64,000 nt of DNA from Gracilibacillus salinarum (GTDB lineage Bacteria > Bacillota > Bacilli > Bacillales > Amphibacillaceae): contig NZ_CP095071.1 of assembly GCF_022919575.1 (NCBI RefSeq), positions 1,798,001 to 1,862,000 on the forward strand. The letters are read 5' to 3'. Positions 17,063-25,085 of the stretch are shown here, piece after piece (the first letter of the stretch is position 1; each line of letters begins with the position of its first letter). Both the position numbers and the translations under genes were made by a program. The notes beneath the pieces were generated by a model. It was not told where the DNA came from. It searched no databases and saw only the letters and a list, made by a program, of their open reading frames with translations.

Positions 17063-17512
17063 ATGTATACTATTTTTGATCGATCTCATACAGAGACGAT
17101 CATAAAACGGATAGATCGATTAAGTGAACATTCCCGACCAAAATGGGGGAAAATGAATGTCGCCCAAATGTTAGCTCACTGCTCTGCCTTCCAAGATATC
17201 GCTATAGGAAATACTTCTCCTCCAAGAGGTTTGTTGGGTATAGTAGTAGGAAGAATGGCAAAACCGATCTTTTTTAACGACAAGCCGTTGCCAGTAAATA
17301 TGTCTACCATTCCAAGCCTATTAATTGCAGATGACAAGCATTTTGAAAGAGAAAGGGAAAGACTTAAACAGAAAATACTGACATTCCAACAAAATGGTCC
17401 AGAAAAATGCACAAGTCATCCTCATCCATTTTTCGGGAAACTAACTCCTGAACAGTGGGGGAAAGGAATCTTTAAGCATCTTGACCATCATTTGAAGCAG
17501 TTTGGTGTTTAG
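17063..17512 (+). CDS. DUF1569/DinB-like protein
   Basis: The product is 149 residues. It contains RPKWGKMNVAQMLAHCSAFQ near the N-terminus and FFGKLTPEQWGKGIFKHLDHHLKQF at the C-terminus. The two histidine-bearing helices resemble the metal site of the DinB four-helix bundle. DinB-type proteins include thiol-dependent transferases, but DUF1569 has no proven reaction. AAAGGAGCATGCTC precedes the ATG at 17063 with ideal spacing, so the ATG at 17057 is rejected. It is one of the few plus-strand genes in this part. Confidence 0.85.
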   Translation: MYTIFDRSHTETIIKRIDRLSEHSRPKWGKMNVAQMLAHCSAFQDIAIGNTSPPRGLLGIVVGRMAKPIFFNDKPLPVNMSTIPSLLIADDKHFERERERLKQKILTFQQNGPEKCTSHPHPFFGKLTPEQWGKGIFKHLDHHLKQFGV

Positions 17513-17567
17513 GCACTGAAGAAATGCACGGACTGCTTTTCATGGAGGGATCGTAAGAATTCTATTA

Positions 17568-18596
17568 TTATAATATGTCTGAGATCCCTTCTTCTATTTC
17601 TTTCATAATTTGATATGCTCCATGAGATTTGTTAGAACATATTACTGTTTTGATACATGTGGTAGGATAAAATGCTGAATGAAAACTAACTCCTGGGTCG
17701 TATCCCATAATATGAAATTTAATAATTTCCTCTTCCTTCTTTTCAATCCATACACCATAACCATAATAGCCATTTTCATCATCGGTTCGTACATATGGTG
17801 TTAGTAGCTTTTTAGTATGTTTTTCGTTAAGTAGTCTGTTGTCGAAGAGAGCCTCCCATAAGCTTACCATATCGTTTACGGTGACATATGCTCCACCATC
17901 TGATCCACCTTTTACAGGTAATGAGTAAATATTTGTTTTCCACTTACCATCTGGAAGGTCGATATACCCTAGTGCTGTATGTAATGGAAGAGAATCGAAT
18001 TCGAAATAACCTGAGCAACTCATTCCCGCTTTCTTAAAAATATTTTCTTCCACATATTCAGAGAATGTAACCTGGCTAACTTGCTCCAAAATTAAGCCAA
18101 GTAAAATATAGCCTGCATTATTATAATGAAAGCTTTCTCCTACTTTTAATTTCATAGGCTGGTTTTGGAAAAGTGGTAAGAAATCTATTACATTTCTCAT
18201 AAGATACATGGGGTGCTTCACCCACAACTCCTCAAAATCGTCCATTACTTCTTCATCAAAATAATCAGGAATTCCTGCCGTATGTGTTAACAGATGATGA
18301 ACAGTTATTTCTTTATCAAAATTCGGGAAATATTCATTAAGACAGTCTTCCAATTTTGTTTCATAAGAGAGCTTTCCAACTTCCACAAGCTGACAGATTG
18401 CTATGGCTGTAAAAAGTTTGCATCCCGATGCAATACCATATCTTGTATTTCTAGTATTTTCGATTTGCTCAGACCGATTAGAATATCCATAACTTAATTC
18501 GGTTACTATTTCATTATTTCTCTTAACAAGCATGCTTCCAGAAAATTTTACTTTTTCATGAATTGCGTTTATACGATTGGTAATAGGTACATGCAT
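17568..18596 (-). CDS. serine beta-lactamase-like (class C/PBP4*) hydrolase
   Basis: The product is 342 residues. The active-site motif is SGCK (S57-x-x-K60), the second motif is YNN (about residue 170, FHYNNAGYILLGLIL), and HTAGIPDYF is the conserved loop after the nucleophile. No export signal is visible, so it is probably cytoplasmic. Family members are D-aminopeptidases, esterases or penicillin-binding-like proteins rather than resistance enzymes. The third motif (usually H-x-G) may be HIMGYDPG. The substrate is unknown. AATAGAAAGGTAGCGATTAT provides the ribosome site. Confidence 0.87.
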   Translation of the reverse strand: MHVPITNRINAIHEKVKFSGSMLVKRNNEIVTELSYGYSNRSEQIENTRNTRYGIASGCKLFTAIAICQLVEVGKLSYETKLEDCLNEYFPNFDKEITVHHLLTHTAGIPDYFDEEVMDDFEELWVKHPMYLMRNVIDFLPLFQNQPMKLKVGESFHYNNAGYILLGLILEQVSQVTFSEYVEENIFKKAGMSCSGYFEFDSLPLHTALGYIDLPDGKWKTNIYSLPVKGGSDGGAYVTVNDMVSLWEALFDNRLLNEKHTKKLLTPYVRTDDENGYYGYGVWIEKKEEEIIKFHIMGYDPGVSFHSAFYPTTCIKTVICSNKSHGAYQIMKEIEEGISDIL

Positions 18597-18671
18597 TATA
18601 ATCGCTACCTTTCTATTTCATAGATTCTTTCACTATACATTCACTTTAGCATAATATTCCATATAAGCGAC

Positions 18672-18703
18672 AAAAAAAGACCATCGAAAATCAATGATCT
18701 TTT
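18672..18703 (-). terminator. intrinsic terminator downstream of the 18815-19504 lipoprotein
   Basis: AAGATCAT pairs with ATGGTCTT (one G-T pair) around a nine-base loop and is followed by seven T on the minus strand. It lies about 110 bases beyond the lipoprotein stop codon. Confidence 0.7.
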
Positions 18704-18814
18704 CCTATTTATTAGCTTTACCAGCTGGTCTGTTAGGTGTTAAGAATGAAGGGCTGCTGATGTTGTAGATAACGACGGAAGGTCAGTTGATTGACTCTTT
18801 CCTAGTAAACTGTC

Positions 18815-19504
18815 TCACCCATTATTCACCGCTAACTCCAAAGCATCCAATGGTTCCACCGTCTCCTCATTAATCGTATAAACCGTGCTTCCCTCTTGCC
18901 ATTTTATAGTAGTCTCTGGATGCTGACTAAATCCATTGATCACAATTGTTCCGCGACGATCTGGTGCCGGTAGATAATGTTCCTCCAAATAATTAACTAC
19001 TTCCTTGGCCAATGCTTCACCGTTTTCATAATTTTCGATTGCATTCGCCGGATCTGACGGGAAGTCCACTCGGATGTACCAATTCCCTTCATTCCAGGAG
19101 ACGTATTGATGACCGGCTGCACCTTCCGTAAATCCTTTCATCCCATGGCCCAGATCTGTATTGGTTTGCTCAACTTCCTGATAAGTGTCTAATACATCCA
19201 GTGCTTCCTGTTCAGAGGGGTAATCAGCTTCTTCTACCGGTTCCATTCCATCGTCTTGCTGATCATTATTGGCTGTATTTGGTTCATTACTCGTATCTGC
19301 TTGTTGGCTAGCATTATTAGAATCCGTTTGTTCTTCTGCTTCTGCAGCAGCATCAGAATTCGTTGCCTTATCGTCCTCAGAAGAAGCAGTCTCATCTGTT
19401 CCAGGGTTGTCTTCCGTCTGTTGCTCCTGCTCCTGACAGGCGGCCAGGACAAGGCCTGCAAACAGAATCATCAGAAAAGCAACCTTTTTGTATTTGAAAA
19501 CCAT
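18815..19504 (-). CDS. lipoprotein with acidic Ser/Asn/Gln-rich spacer
   Basis: The product is 229 residues. A signal peptide ends with the lipobox LAAC (Cys at about 22), so it is anchored to the outer face of the membrane. Residues about 25-95 are low-complexity and rich in Glu, Asp, Gln, Asn, Ser and Thr, acting as a flexible spacer. The C-terminal globular domain contains YVSWNEGNWYIRVDFPSDPA and RRGTIVINGFSQHPETTIKW. The function is unknown. The strong acidity fits a salt-tolerant organism. AAGGAGGGAAAAA precedes the ATG. Confidence 0.82.
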   Translation of the reverse strand: MVFKYKKVAFLMILFAGLVLAACQEQEQQTEDNPGTDETASSEDDKATNSDAAAEAEEQTDSNNASQQADTSNEPNTANNDQQDDGMEPVEEADYPSEQEALDVLDTYQEVEQTNTDLGHGMKGFTEGAAGHQYVSWNEGNWYIRVDFPSDPANAIENYENGEALAKEVVNYLEEHYLPAPDRRGTIVINGFSQHPETTIKWQEGSTVYTINEETVEPLDALELAVNNG

Positions 19505-19776
19505 TTTTTCCCTCCTTATCTTTATAAGATGTTTTCCCGAGTCACATCAAAGTAAACAAATCAGCTGACTTTATTGGCCTATTGTGAAATTGTAATTCCT
19601 TATTTATGAATAATTTCTTTAATACTCCTCAAATTTATTAAATAATTCATTTATTTGTTTTTGATTTCCTGCAATAAAGAAATCATCTTGATAGGTACCA
19701 ATACGGACTGCTACGCATTAATTTCTCATTTTCGGAAAATATAAATTCGAATTATTTTTTCAGAAAGGATTTACTT
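19505..19776. other. divergent intergenic region, nothing further seen
   Basis: About 270 AT-rich bases separate the lipoprotein gene and the yebE-like pseudogene, which are transcribed away from each other. Promoters for both must lie here. No operator or structured RNA was recognised. Confidence 0.4.
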
Positions 19777-20312
19777 ATGTCCAGCATCCTTTTAATTTTC
19801 TTATTACAAATAATCTATGTGCCTACATTATCGCTTCGTATTATTTTTGTTGTTAAAAACATGAGCGTATTAGCTGCTGTTTTTGGGTTTATAGAAGCGT
19901 TAATTAATATATTCGGATTATCATTGTTCTAAGTGGTGAGCAAAGTATTCCAGAGATGCTTGTTTATGCCCTTGGTTTTTCAGCAGGAATCTTTTTAGGG
20001 AATTACATTGAAAATAAGTTGGCTTTAGGCTATACAACCCTTACTGTTAACTTACCGAATAGGAATCAGGAACTTATTTCCGCGCTTCGGAACAATGGGT
20101 TCGGCGTAACCGTATTTGATGGGATGGGAAAAGATAGTATCCGTTATCAACTCCAGATTTTAACGAAAAGAAATGCAGAAAAATTTGTAACAAACCTAAT
20201 AGATATATATGAGCCGAATGCCTTTATCATTTCTTATGAGCCACGAAAGTTTAAGGGAGGATATCTATTAAAAGTAATGAAAAAAACAAAGAAAAGAAAT
20301 TCAAAAGTATAG
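19777..20312 (+). pseudogene. YebE-like UPF0316/DUF2179 membrane protein, frameshifted
   Basis: An ATG at 19777 behind AGAAAGGATTTACTT encodes the membrane half SSILLIFLLQIIYVPTLSLR and on to NIFGLSLF, then stops at 19931. Another frame reads SGEQSIPEMLVYALGFSAGI directly after and continues through ENKLALGYTTLTV and GFGVTVFDGMGKDSIRYQL to 20312. Adding one base near 19925 gives a continuous 178-residue protein, close to the usual 180-185. No homopolymer is involved, which makes a real mutation more likely. Family proteins have an N-terminal membrane domain and a DUF2179 tail of unknown function. Confidence 0.85.
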
Positions 20313-20594
20313 TAATCGATCTTCTGTTCCACATAAAACAACAAACCTGACACGCCTCTGACCGACAGTAGATTTAATAATCTGATTTCAAAATGCGAGA
20401 AAGAATATGTAATGTAAAAAGACAAGAATTATCGGAATCACGACATCTCATTAAAAAATGTTATCACGCTTAGTAAGTTTTAGATATCTCCCCCTGCTGT
20501 GATCAATGCGAAAGTATGAGAAGTAACTGTCCAAATCATCACCCATTGGACAAATGCTGAAAGGAATATAGATTAAAATAAATTCAGATCAGAG

Positions 20595-20785
20595 AATGCA
20601 CCTAAAAATGGCTGTTATTATCACAACACACTTTTGACCGGTTCTTACAATTTCACAGAAGAAGCCGCTTATGAGAATCAAGAACGAACAATTACTACCA
20701 ATTTGTAATGAAAATCAGACAAATAAAGTAGCTGATGTAACAATTATGTACTATAGTGACTATAAAGCATATGAATAAGAAATTT
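20595..20785 (+). pseudogene. remnant of a phospholipase D-like protein
   Basis: The plus strand encodes NTLLTGSYNFTEEAAYENQE followed by RTITTNL. This is the G-S-x-N-(F/W)-T/S block that follows the HKD motif in PLD-family proteins. After a frame change the reading NKVADVTIMYYSDYKAYE and a stop resembles the tail of the same family. No start codon or first catalytic motif survives. The rest of the 20,313-20,870 gap holds nothing recognisable. Confidence 0.5.
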
Positions 20786-20824
20786 TTATAAATCCATACA
20801 ATCCTTAGAAAACACCCAAAATAC

Positions 20825-20863
20825 AAAAAAGGTAAAGACACCTCAAGCGTCTTCACCTTTTTT
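20825..20863 (-). terminator. terminator of the first importer operon
   Basis: The hairpin AAAAAAGGTAAAGAC paired with GTCTTCACCTTTTTT has T runs on both sides, so it can work in either direction. It lies ten bases past the stop codon of the solute-binding protein gene. Confidence 0.85.
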
Positions 20864-20872
20864 AAAATTAGC

Positions 20873-22480
20873 TTATCTCCTAGATTCTAAGAATTCCCCG
20901 CTGTCATAACGTTCTTGTATCTCTTCTAAATACTTATCACCACCACGTTGCTTCCAATCCTCGATTACCTGTGCCCAAGTATCCACCGATTCTTCGCCTG
21001 TAACAATTTTCGCCATTTTTTCTAATAAAAATGGTGCAGGTTTATCAGACGAAGCCTGAAGTTGTGGTGTGCTATCTAAAGCCTCTATTGCAGTGTTGAA
21101 CCTTATACCGTCACGGCCTTCCTCTGCCAAGATGGTATCATAGGTGTTCATTAAATCTTTACCTTCTTCTGAAAGCTCAAGCAGATTAGCATAATATGTG
21201 GTATCTTTCACCATCCATAACCAACCAGTACGATATCTTTCAATGTTTATTTCTTCATTTGTTGATGGCTGATTATAATTTACCTGGTCTCCATCCAATG
21301 TATAGTCTTCACCTTCTATACCATAAGAGAAGTATGTTTCTGCTTCTTCCGTTAACATCCAATCTAAGAATTTAATAATTTCGACTACCTTATCTTCTGC
21401 ATCCTTATTAATCATAAATGATCGTTGAACATCGCCATACAGATAGTGTCCACCGCTGCCATCCGGACCTCGAGGAGATGGAATAATTTCTATATCTGCT
21501 TCAGGTACACTTTCTTTAATTTGTGCTTCCCATTGAAGTAATTCATTAGCGTTCATCGTCCACATGCCACCGTTACCAGATAGACCAGCATTTTTGTAGT
21601 CATTATATTCATGTGTTAAAAATTCACTGTGAATAAGACCTTCCTCGTACATCGTTTTATAAGTAGTAAGGGCTTTCGTCATGTTTTCCACGTCAAAGAA
21701 CTTGGGTTGTATCTTCCCATCTACAACTTCTAATTGCGATTCATACGGAAACACATCATAAGAGCCAAAGAATGTGTCCGCATATTTAAATTCAGCACGT
21801 CCAATATATGGCTCTTTCACACCCATTTCTTTAAACTTTCGAAGTACATCCAGTGTTTCTTCTACTGTCCATGCTTCTTCAGGTGTTTTTGGAACTGGAA
21901 TGCCTGCTTCTTCCAGTAAATCTGCACGGACAATGGTCGCTCTTCTTGACGGGTTCCCTAAGAATTCAGGGATTGCATAAATTTTCCCATCTTCAAATGT
22001 TACCGATTCCCAAACCGATTCGGGAACCTGTTCCATTAAATTTGGTGCATGTTCTTTAAGTAAATCCCCAAGCGGAAGGAAAACACCTGCTCTCACCGCA
22101 TCTCTCAAGGTCGAACCTCCGCCATATGCACCTGAGGTAGAAACAACATCCGGGATATCGCCTGATGCAAACATTAAATCCATTTTCTGTTCAAACTCAT
22201 TATGAGGTACCAGTGTGATATCTAAATCCACATTCGTCATTTCTTCTAACTTATTCACATACTCATCCTCATTAATATTCGGATGATTTTCTACATGGGT
22301 AAAGGCCAACGTTCTCATAGAAATAGAAATATCTGTTGGTTCAGACGAATCTGTTTCAGGGTCATTTTCACCAGATTCCGGGTTAGTACTCTCAGATGAT
22401 TGGCATCCCATCACAATAATCACTAAGAAACCAACAAAAAGCAAAAATAACGACCTGTTAAAAAACTTCTTTTCTTTCAT
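20873..22480 (-). CDS. extracellular solute-binding lipoprotein of an Lpl-type sugar ABC importer
   Basis: The product is 535 residues from ATG 22480, which follows AAAGGAGGTCTATTT; the frame open to 22534 has no site. A lipoprotein signal ends VIIVMGCQSS, with Cys at about 25. The mature part is a large family-1 binding protein of the LplA/YtcQ type used for oligosaccharides (SMRTLAFTHVENHPNINEDE, PSPRGPDGSGGHYLYGD). It is last in the operon after its two permeases. Together with the lyases it should deliver oligouronides; the ligand is inferred from context. Confidence 0.92.
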   Translation of the reverse strand: MKEKKFFNRSLFLLFVGFLVIIVMGCQSSESTNPESGENDPETDSSEPTDISISMRTLAFTHVENHPNINEDEYVNKLEEMTNVDLDITLVPHNEFEQKMDLMFASGDIPDVVSTSGAYGGGSTLRDAVRAGVFLPLGDLLKEHAPNLMEQVPESVWESVTFEDGKIYAIPEFLGNPSRRATIVRADLLEEAGIPVPKTPEEAWTVEETLDVLRKFKEMGVKEPYIGRAEFKYADTFFGSYDVFPYESQLEVVDGKIQPKFFDVENMTKALTTYKTMYEEGLIHSEFLTHEYNDYKNAGLSGNGGMWTMNANELLQWEAQIKESVPEADIEIIPSPRGPDGSGGHYLYGDVQRSFMINKDAEDKVVEIIKFLDWMLTEEAETYFSYGIEGEDYTLDGDQVNYNQPSTNEEINIERYRTGWLWMVKDTTYYANLLELSEEGKDLMNTYDTILAEEGRDGIRFNTAIEALDSTPQLQASSDKPAPFLLEKMAKIVTGEESVDTWAQVIEDWKQRGGDKYLEEIQERYDSGEFLESRR

Positions 22481-22519
22481 AAATAGACCTCCTTTGTATT
22501 TGAACAATATCATTATAAA

Positions 22520-22535
22520 ATGAAGCGCTTTCAAA
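22520..22535. promoter_or_regulatory. putative cre (CcpA) box upstream of solute-binding gene
   Basis: TTGAAAGCGCTTCA on the minus strand fits the catabolite-responsive element pattern TGNAANCGNTNNCA with a small length or end deviation. It lies about 40 bases upstream of the binding-protein start, in the gap after the permease gene. It suggests a separate, glucose-repressed promoter for the binding protein. Confidence 0.5.
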
Positions 22536-22601
22536 TACGTAGTGTTTTCTTTAGGTCGGTTTGTGAATATTTATTATTTTCTTTAACTAATGACAAGACT
22601 T

Positions 22602-23480
22602 CTACTCTTTTATAGAACCAATCATTACGCCTTTGACAAAATGTTTTTGCAGCAATGGATATATAATTAAAATGGGAATGGTTGCTATAATAATAGTAGC
22701 CATTTGTATACCTTCAGTAGAATTCATAAAAGCTGCGGACATCGTTGTTTCCACATCAATATTTAAATCATCGGTTTGAATGAGCTGTCTTAATTTTACT
22801 TGCAAAGGATATAAGCTCGGATCGTTTAAGAAATACAAAGCAGTCTGATAACTGTTCCAATGGTAGACCCCATAAAATATTGTCATGGTAGCCATGACGG
22901 GTTTAGAAAAAGGAAGTACAATTTTCATCAGTATTCCCATTTCAGAACATCCGTCTATTCTGGCTGCGTCAATTAAAGAAGGGGGAATCTGAACAAAAAA
23001 TGATCTCATTACCAAAAAGTTAAACGCCGAAATAGCATTTGGAATCATTAAAGCCCATAACGTGTTAATCATCCCTAACTCTTTAATTACCAAATATGTT
23101 GGAATAAGTGGCGCTGAAAAAATCATAGTGAATAAAACACCAAGCAGCACTAATTTCCTTCCTTTATATTCTGCTCTGGATAATGGATAAGCCAGTGAGG
23201 CAGTTGCAATTAGGTTGATACCTGTACCAACTACCGTAATCAAAACCGAAATACCAAACGCTCTCCAAATCGAGGCATCCTGAAATACATAAGCATAGTT
23301 TGTCAAATCCCATTCAACAGGCCAAAAAAACACATCACCCTCTGCAATCGCACTGCCCGAACTGAACGACTTCGCTAAGATATGGACGAAAGGTAATATC
23401 ATGGTTAAGGAAATTAACGTGACAAAAGTATAATTAAATATATTAAAGATTTTGCTTCCCGTACTGAGTTTGCTGTTCAT
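22602..23480 (-). CDS. carbohydrate ABC transporter permease, LplC-like
   Basis: The product is 292 residues with six transmembrane helices. The EAA loop that contacts the ATPase reads IDAARIDGCSEMGILMKIVL (D-A-A-x-x-D-G), followed by LPFSKPVMATM. The C-terminus KHFVKGVMIGSIKE is typical of LplC/YtcP. It pairs with the LplB-like permease 13 bases upstream. No ATPase gene is nearby; in Bacillus such importers share MsmX. ACTAGGGAGGAATGAAAG precedes the ATG. Confidence 0.93.
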   Translation of the reverse strand: MNSKLSTGSKIFNIFNYTFVTLISLTMILPFVHILAKSFSSGSAIAEGDVFFWPVEWDLTNYAYVFQDASIWRAFGISVLITVVGTGINLIATASLAYPLSRAEYKGRKLVLLGVLFTMIFSAPLIPTYLVIKELGMINTLWALMIPNAISAFNFLVMRSFFVQIPPSLIDAARIDGCSEMGILMKIVLPFSKPVMATMTIFYGVYHWNSYQTALYFLNDPSLYPLQVKLRQLIQTDDLNIDVETTMSAAFMNSTEGIQMATIIIATIPILIIYPLLQKHFVKGVMIGSIKE

Positions 23481-23493
23481 CTTTCATTCCTCC

Positions 23494-24453
23494 CTAGTAT
23501 AAACTATTTCCTGTCGCTTTTTTACTTAAGAAATTGGCTATCATAATAAGAAATAAACCAATAAGCGACTTAAATAACCCCATTGCGGTGGTAAGACTGT
23601 ATTGAGCATTAAGGAGACCGATCTCATATACATAGGTATCTATAATATGTCCGGTACCTGAATTTAAAGGGTTAAGAAATGTGTAGATTCTTTCAAATCC
23701 AAAGTCCATAAATTGACCTATTTGTAACAAAAATAAGATAGTAATTGTCGGTAAAAGTGAAGGTAATGTAATACTTACCGTTTGTTGCCATCTATTTGCT
23801 CCATCTACCTTTGCTGCTTCATATAATTCCGGATTGATACCCGAAAGTGCGGCTAAATATATAATGGTTCCCCAGCCAATGCTTTGCCACATACCTGAGG
23901 TGATGAGAATCGGTCTGGTAAAGGCTTCACTGCCAAAGAAATAAACCGAATCGAAACCTAGTGCTTCAATTAACGTGTTTACTATCCCTGTTGAAGGTGA
24001 AAGTATCGTAATAAATAAACCGCTTATGATAACCCATGACAGAAAGTGTGGCATATATACAATGGTCTGAATAACTCTTTTGAAATACACGACTCTTATT
24101 TCGTTTAATAGCAATGCTAAAATGATTGGTGCTGGAAAATTAAACAAAATATCATAAAAGCTTATAATAAACGTATTTTTTATAATCTGGAAAATATCAG
24201 GATTATTAAACATGGTAATAAAATGCTCAAATCCAACCCATGTACTTCCTAAGAAACCGAGAAAAATATTATAATCTTTAAACGCTATAATGGAACCCAA
24301 CATAGGTACATACTTAAAAATAATAAAATAAAAGATACCCGGTAATGACATTACATACAGTGCCTTAAACTTTTTTATATGAGACCAGACTGTTCTTTGT
24401 TTTGACTTAACATTTAATTTTGCTGAAGATTCATTTGCTAACACTTTGCTCAT
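23494..24453 (-). CDS. sugar ABC transporter permease, LplB-like
   Basis: The product is 319 residues with six transmembrane helices after a cytoplasmic N-terminus of about 30. The EAA loop reads PELYEAAKVDGANRWQQTVS, then ITLPSLLPTI. The N-terminal FKYVPMLGSIIAFKDYNIF matches LplB/YtcP partners. It is first in the permease-permease-binding protein operon. AAAGGAGGGAGATTTC gives a strong start. The leader of this gene contains a copy of the structured mobile element, downstream of a putative cre box. Confidence 0.93.
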   Translation of the reverse strand: MSKVLANESSAKLNVKSKQRTVWSHIKKFKALYVMSLPGIFYFIIFKYVPMLGSIIAFKDYNIFLGFLGSTWVGFEHFITMFNNPDIFQIIKNTFIISFYDILFNFPAPIILALLLNEIRVVYFKRVIQTIVYMPHFLSWVIISGLFITILSPSTGIVNTLIEALGFDSVYFFGSEAFTRPILITSGMWQSIGWGTIIYLAALSGINPELYEAAKVDGANRWQQTVSITLPSLLPTITILFLLQIGQFMDFGFERIYTFLNPLNSGTGHIIDTYVYEIGLLNAQYSLTTAMGLFKSLIGLFLIMIANFLSKKATGNSLY

Positions 24454-24485
24454 GAAATCTCCCTCCTTTTTTTCTGGATACTTTT

Positions 24486-24640
24486 ATAAAGTGAGACTTC
24501 AATCAGTGGGGGGTTGACCCCCACTGATTGCTAGCGAAACTTATCAGGAAGTTAGCGTCCGTTTATCCCCCACTTAGCTTCTTATGTATCACTCGAATCT
24601 TGAAGTGGGGGTATTACGGACGGTTAGCGCCGCGACCAAA
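24486..24640 (-). mobile_element. structured TTTAT-flanked element, copy 2 (leader of lplB-like gene)
   Basis: On the minus strand the copy begins GCGGCGCTAACCGTCCGTAA and ends ACTGATTGAAGTCTCACTTT plus AT. Stems present are CCGTCCGT/ACGGACG, CCCCCACTT/AAGTGGGGG and the terminal hairpin AATCAGTGGGGG/CCCCCCACTGATT. The left flank is TTTGGT rather than TTTAT. It lies between the cre-like site and the start of the permease operon, so it should be transcribed as part of the leader. Confidence 0.85.
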
Positions 24641-24654
24641 AGAAAACGCTTGCA
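24641..24654. promoter_or_regulatory. putative cre (CcpA) box upstream of the lplB-like operon
   Basis: TGCAAGCGTTTTCT on the minus strand agrees with the cre pattern TGNAANCGNTNNCA at all but the last base. It sits just upstream of the mobile-element copy and about 190 bases before the permease start. Confidence 0.5.
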
Positions 24655-24819
24655 TTTAAGGTTGTTCTTTTGTAAAAATGGATGCACTCTGAACATATCC
24701 CCTCCGTTTCTATAATGTATAACTTTATCCTACTTAATTTAAAGAACGGCTACTATGGTTTTGTTTTACTCGGTTTGTGTTTTCTTTAGTTTTTCTGTAA
24801 AAGAAGCCTCAAAAAATAG

Positions 24820-25015
24820 GAATGATGTTAAGTGGAACTGTATAGCACTGCTTCAGCTAGGCTGCAGCTTGCACAACTTCTTTGCTGCCTAGTACCGAGG
24901 AAACTCACTCCAAAGAGAACCTGCGACACAGGCACAGACAAAGTGGAACTTCAGCAGGAGCTGACGTATGTAGAGTCTTCACACCTTTCCTACTCTCTAG
25001 GAAGTGCTACAACGT
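24820..25015. other. GC-rich non-coding block of unknown nature
   Basis: This block is visibly richer in G and C than its surroundings. It contains AAGTGGAACT at 24830 and AAGTGGAACTT near 24940, CAGGAGCTGACGTATGTAG, and a short palindrome CCTACTCTCTAGG. A similar phrase, CAGGAACTGACGTGG, occurs at 54632 just upstream of another structured element. A 65-residue ORF crosses it but has no ribosome site. It may be a second dispersed repeat family or an RNA. No function is assigned. Confidence 0.45.
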
Positions 25016-25040
25016 ATAGAACAGAATGATGTAGACAAGC

Positions 25041-25085
25041 AAAAAAACCTTGAGAGATATTTTTACTTTCCCTCAAGTTTTTTTT
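25041..25085 (-). terminator. terminator of the YesN/YesM operon
   Basis: ACTTGAGG pairs with CTCAAGGT around a loop and is followed by seven T on the minus strand. The 5' arm overlaps the stop codon region of the sensor kinase gene. Confidence 0.8.

Noticed and set aside
24832..25029. 65-codon ORF in the GC-rich block
   Set aside because: No ribosome site; the composition looks like translation of a structured non-coding repeat.
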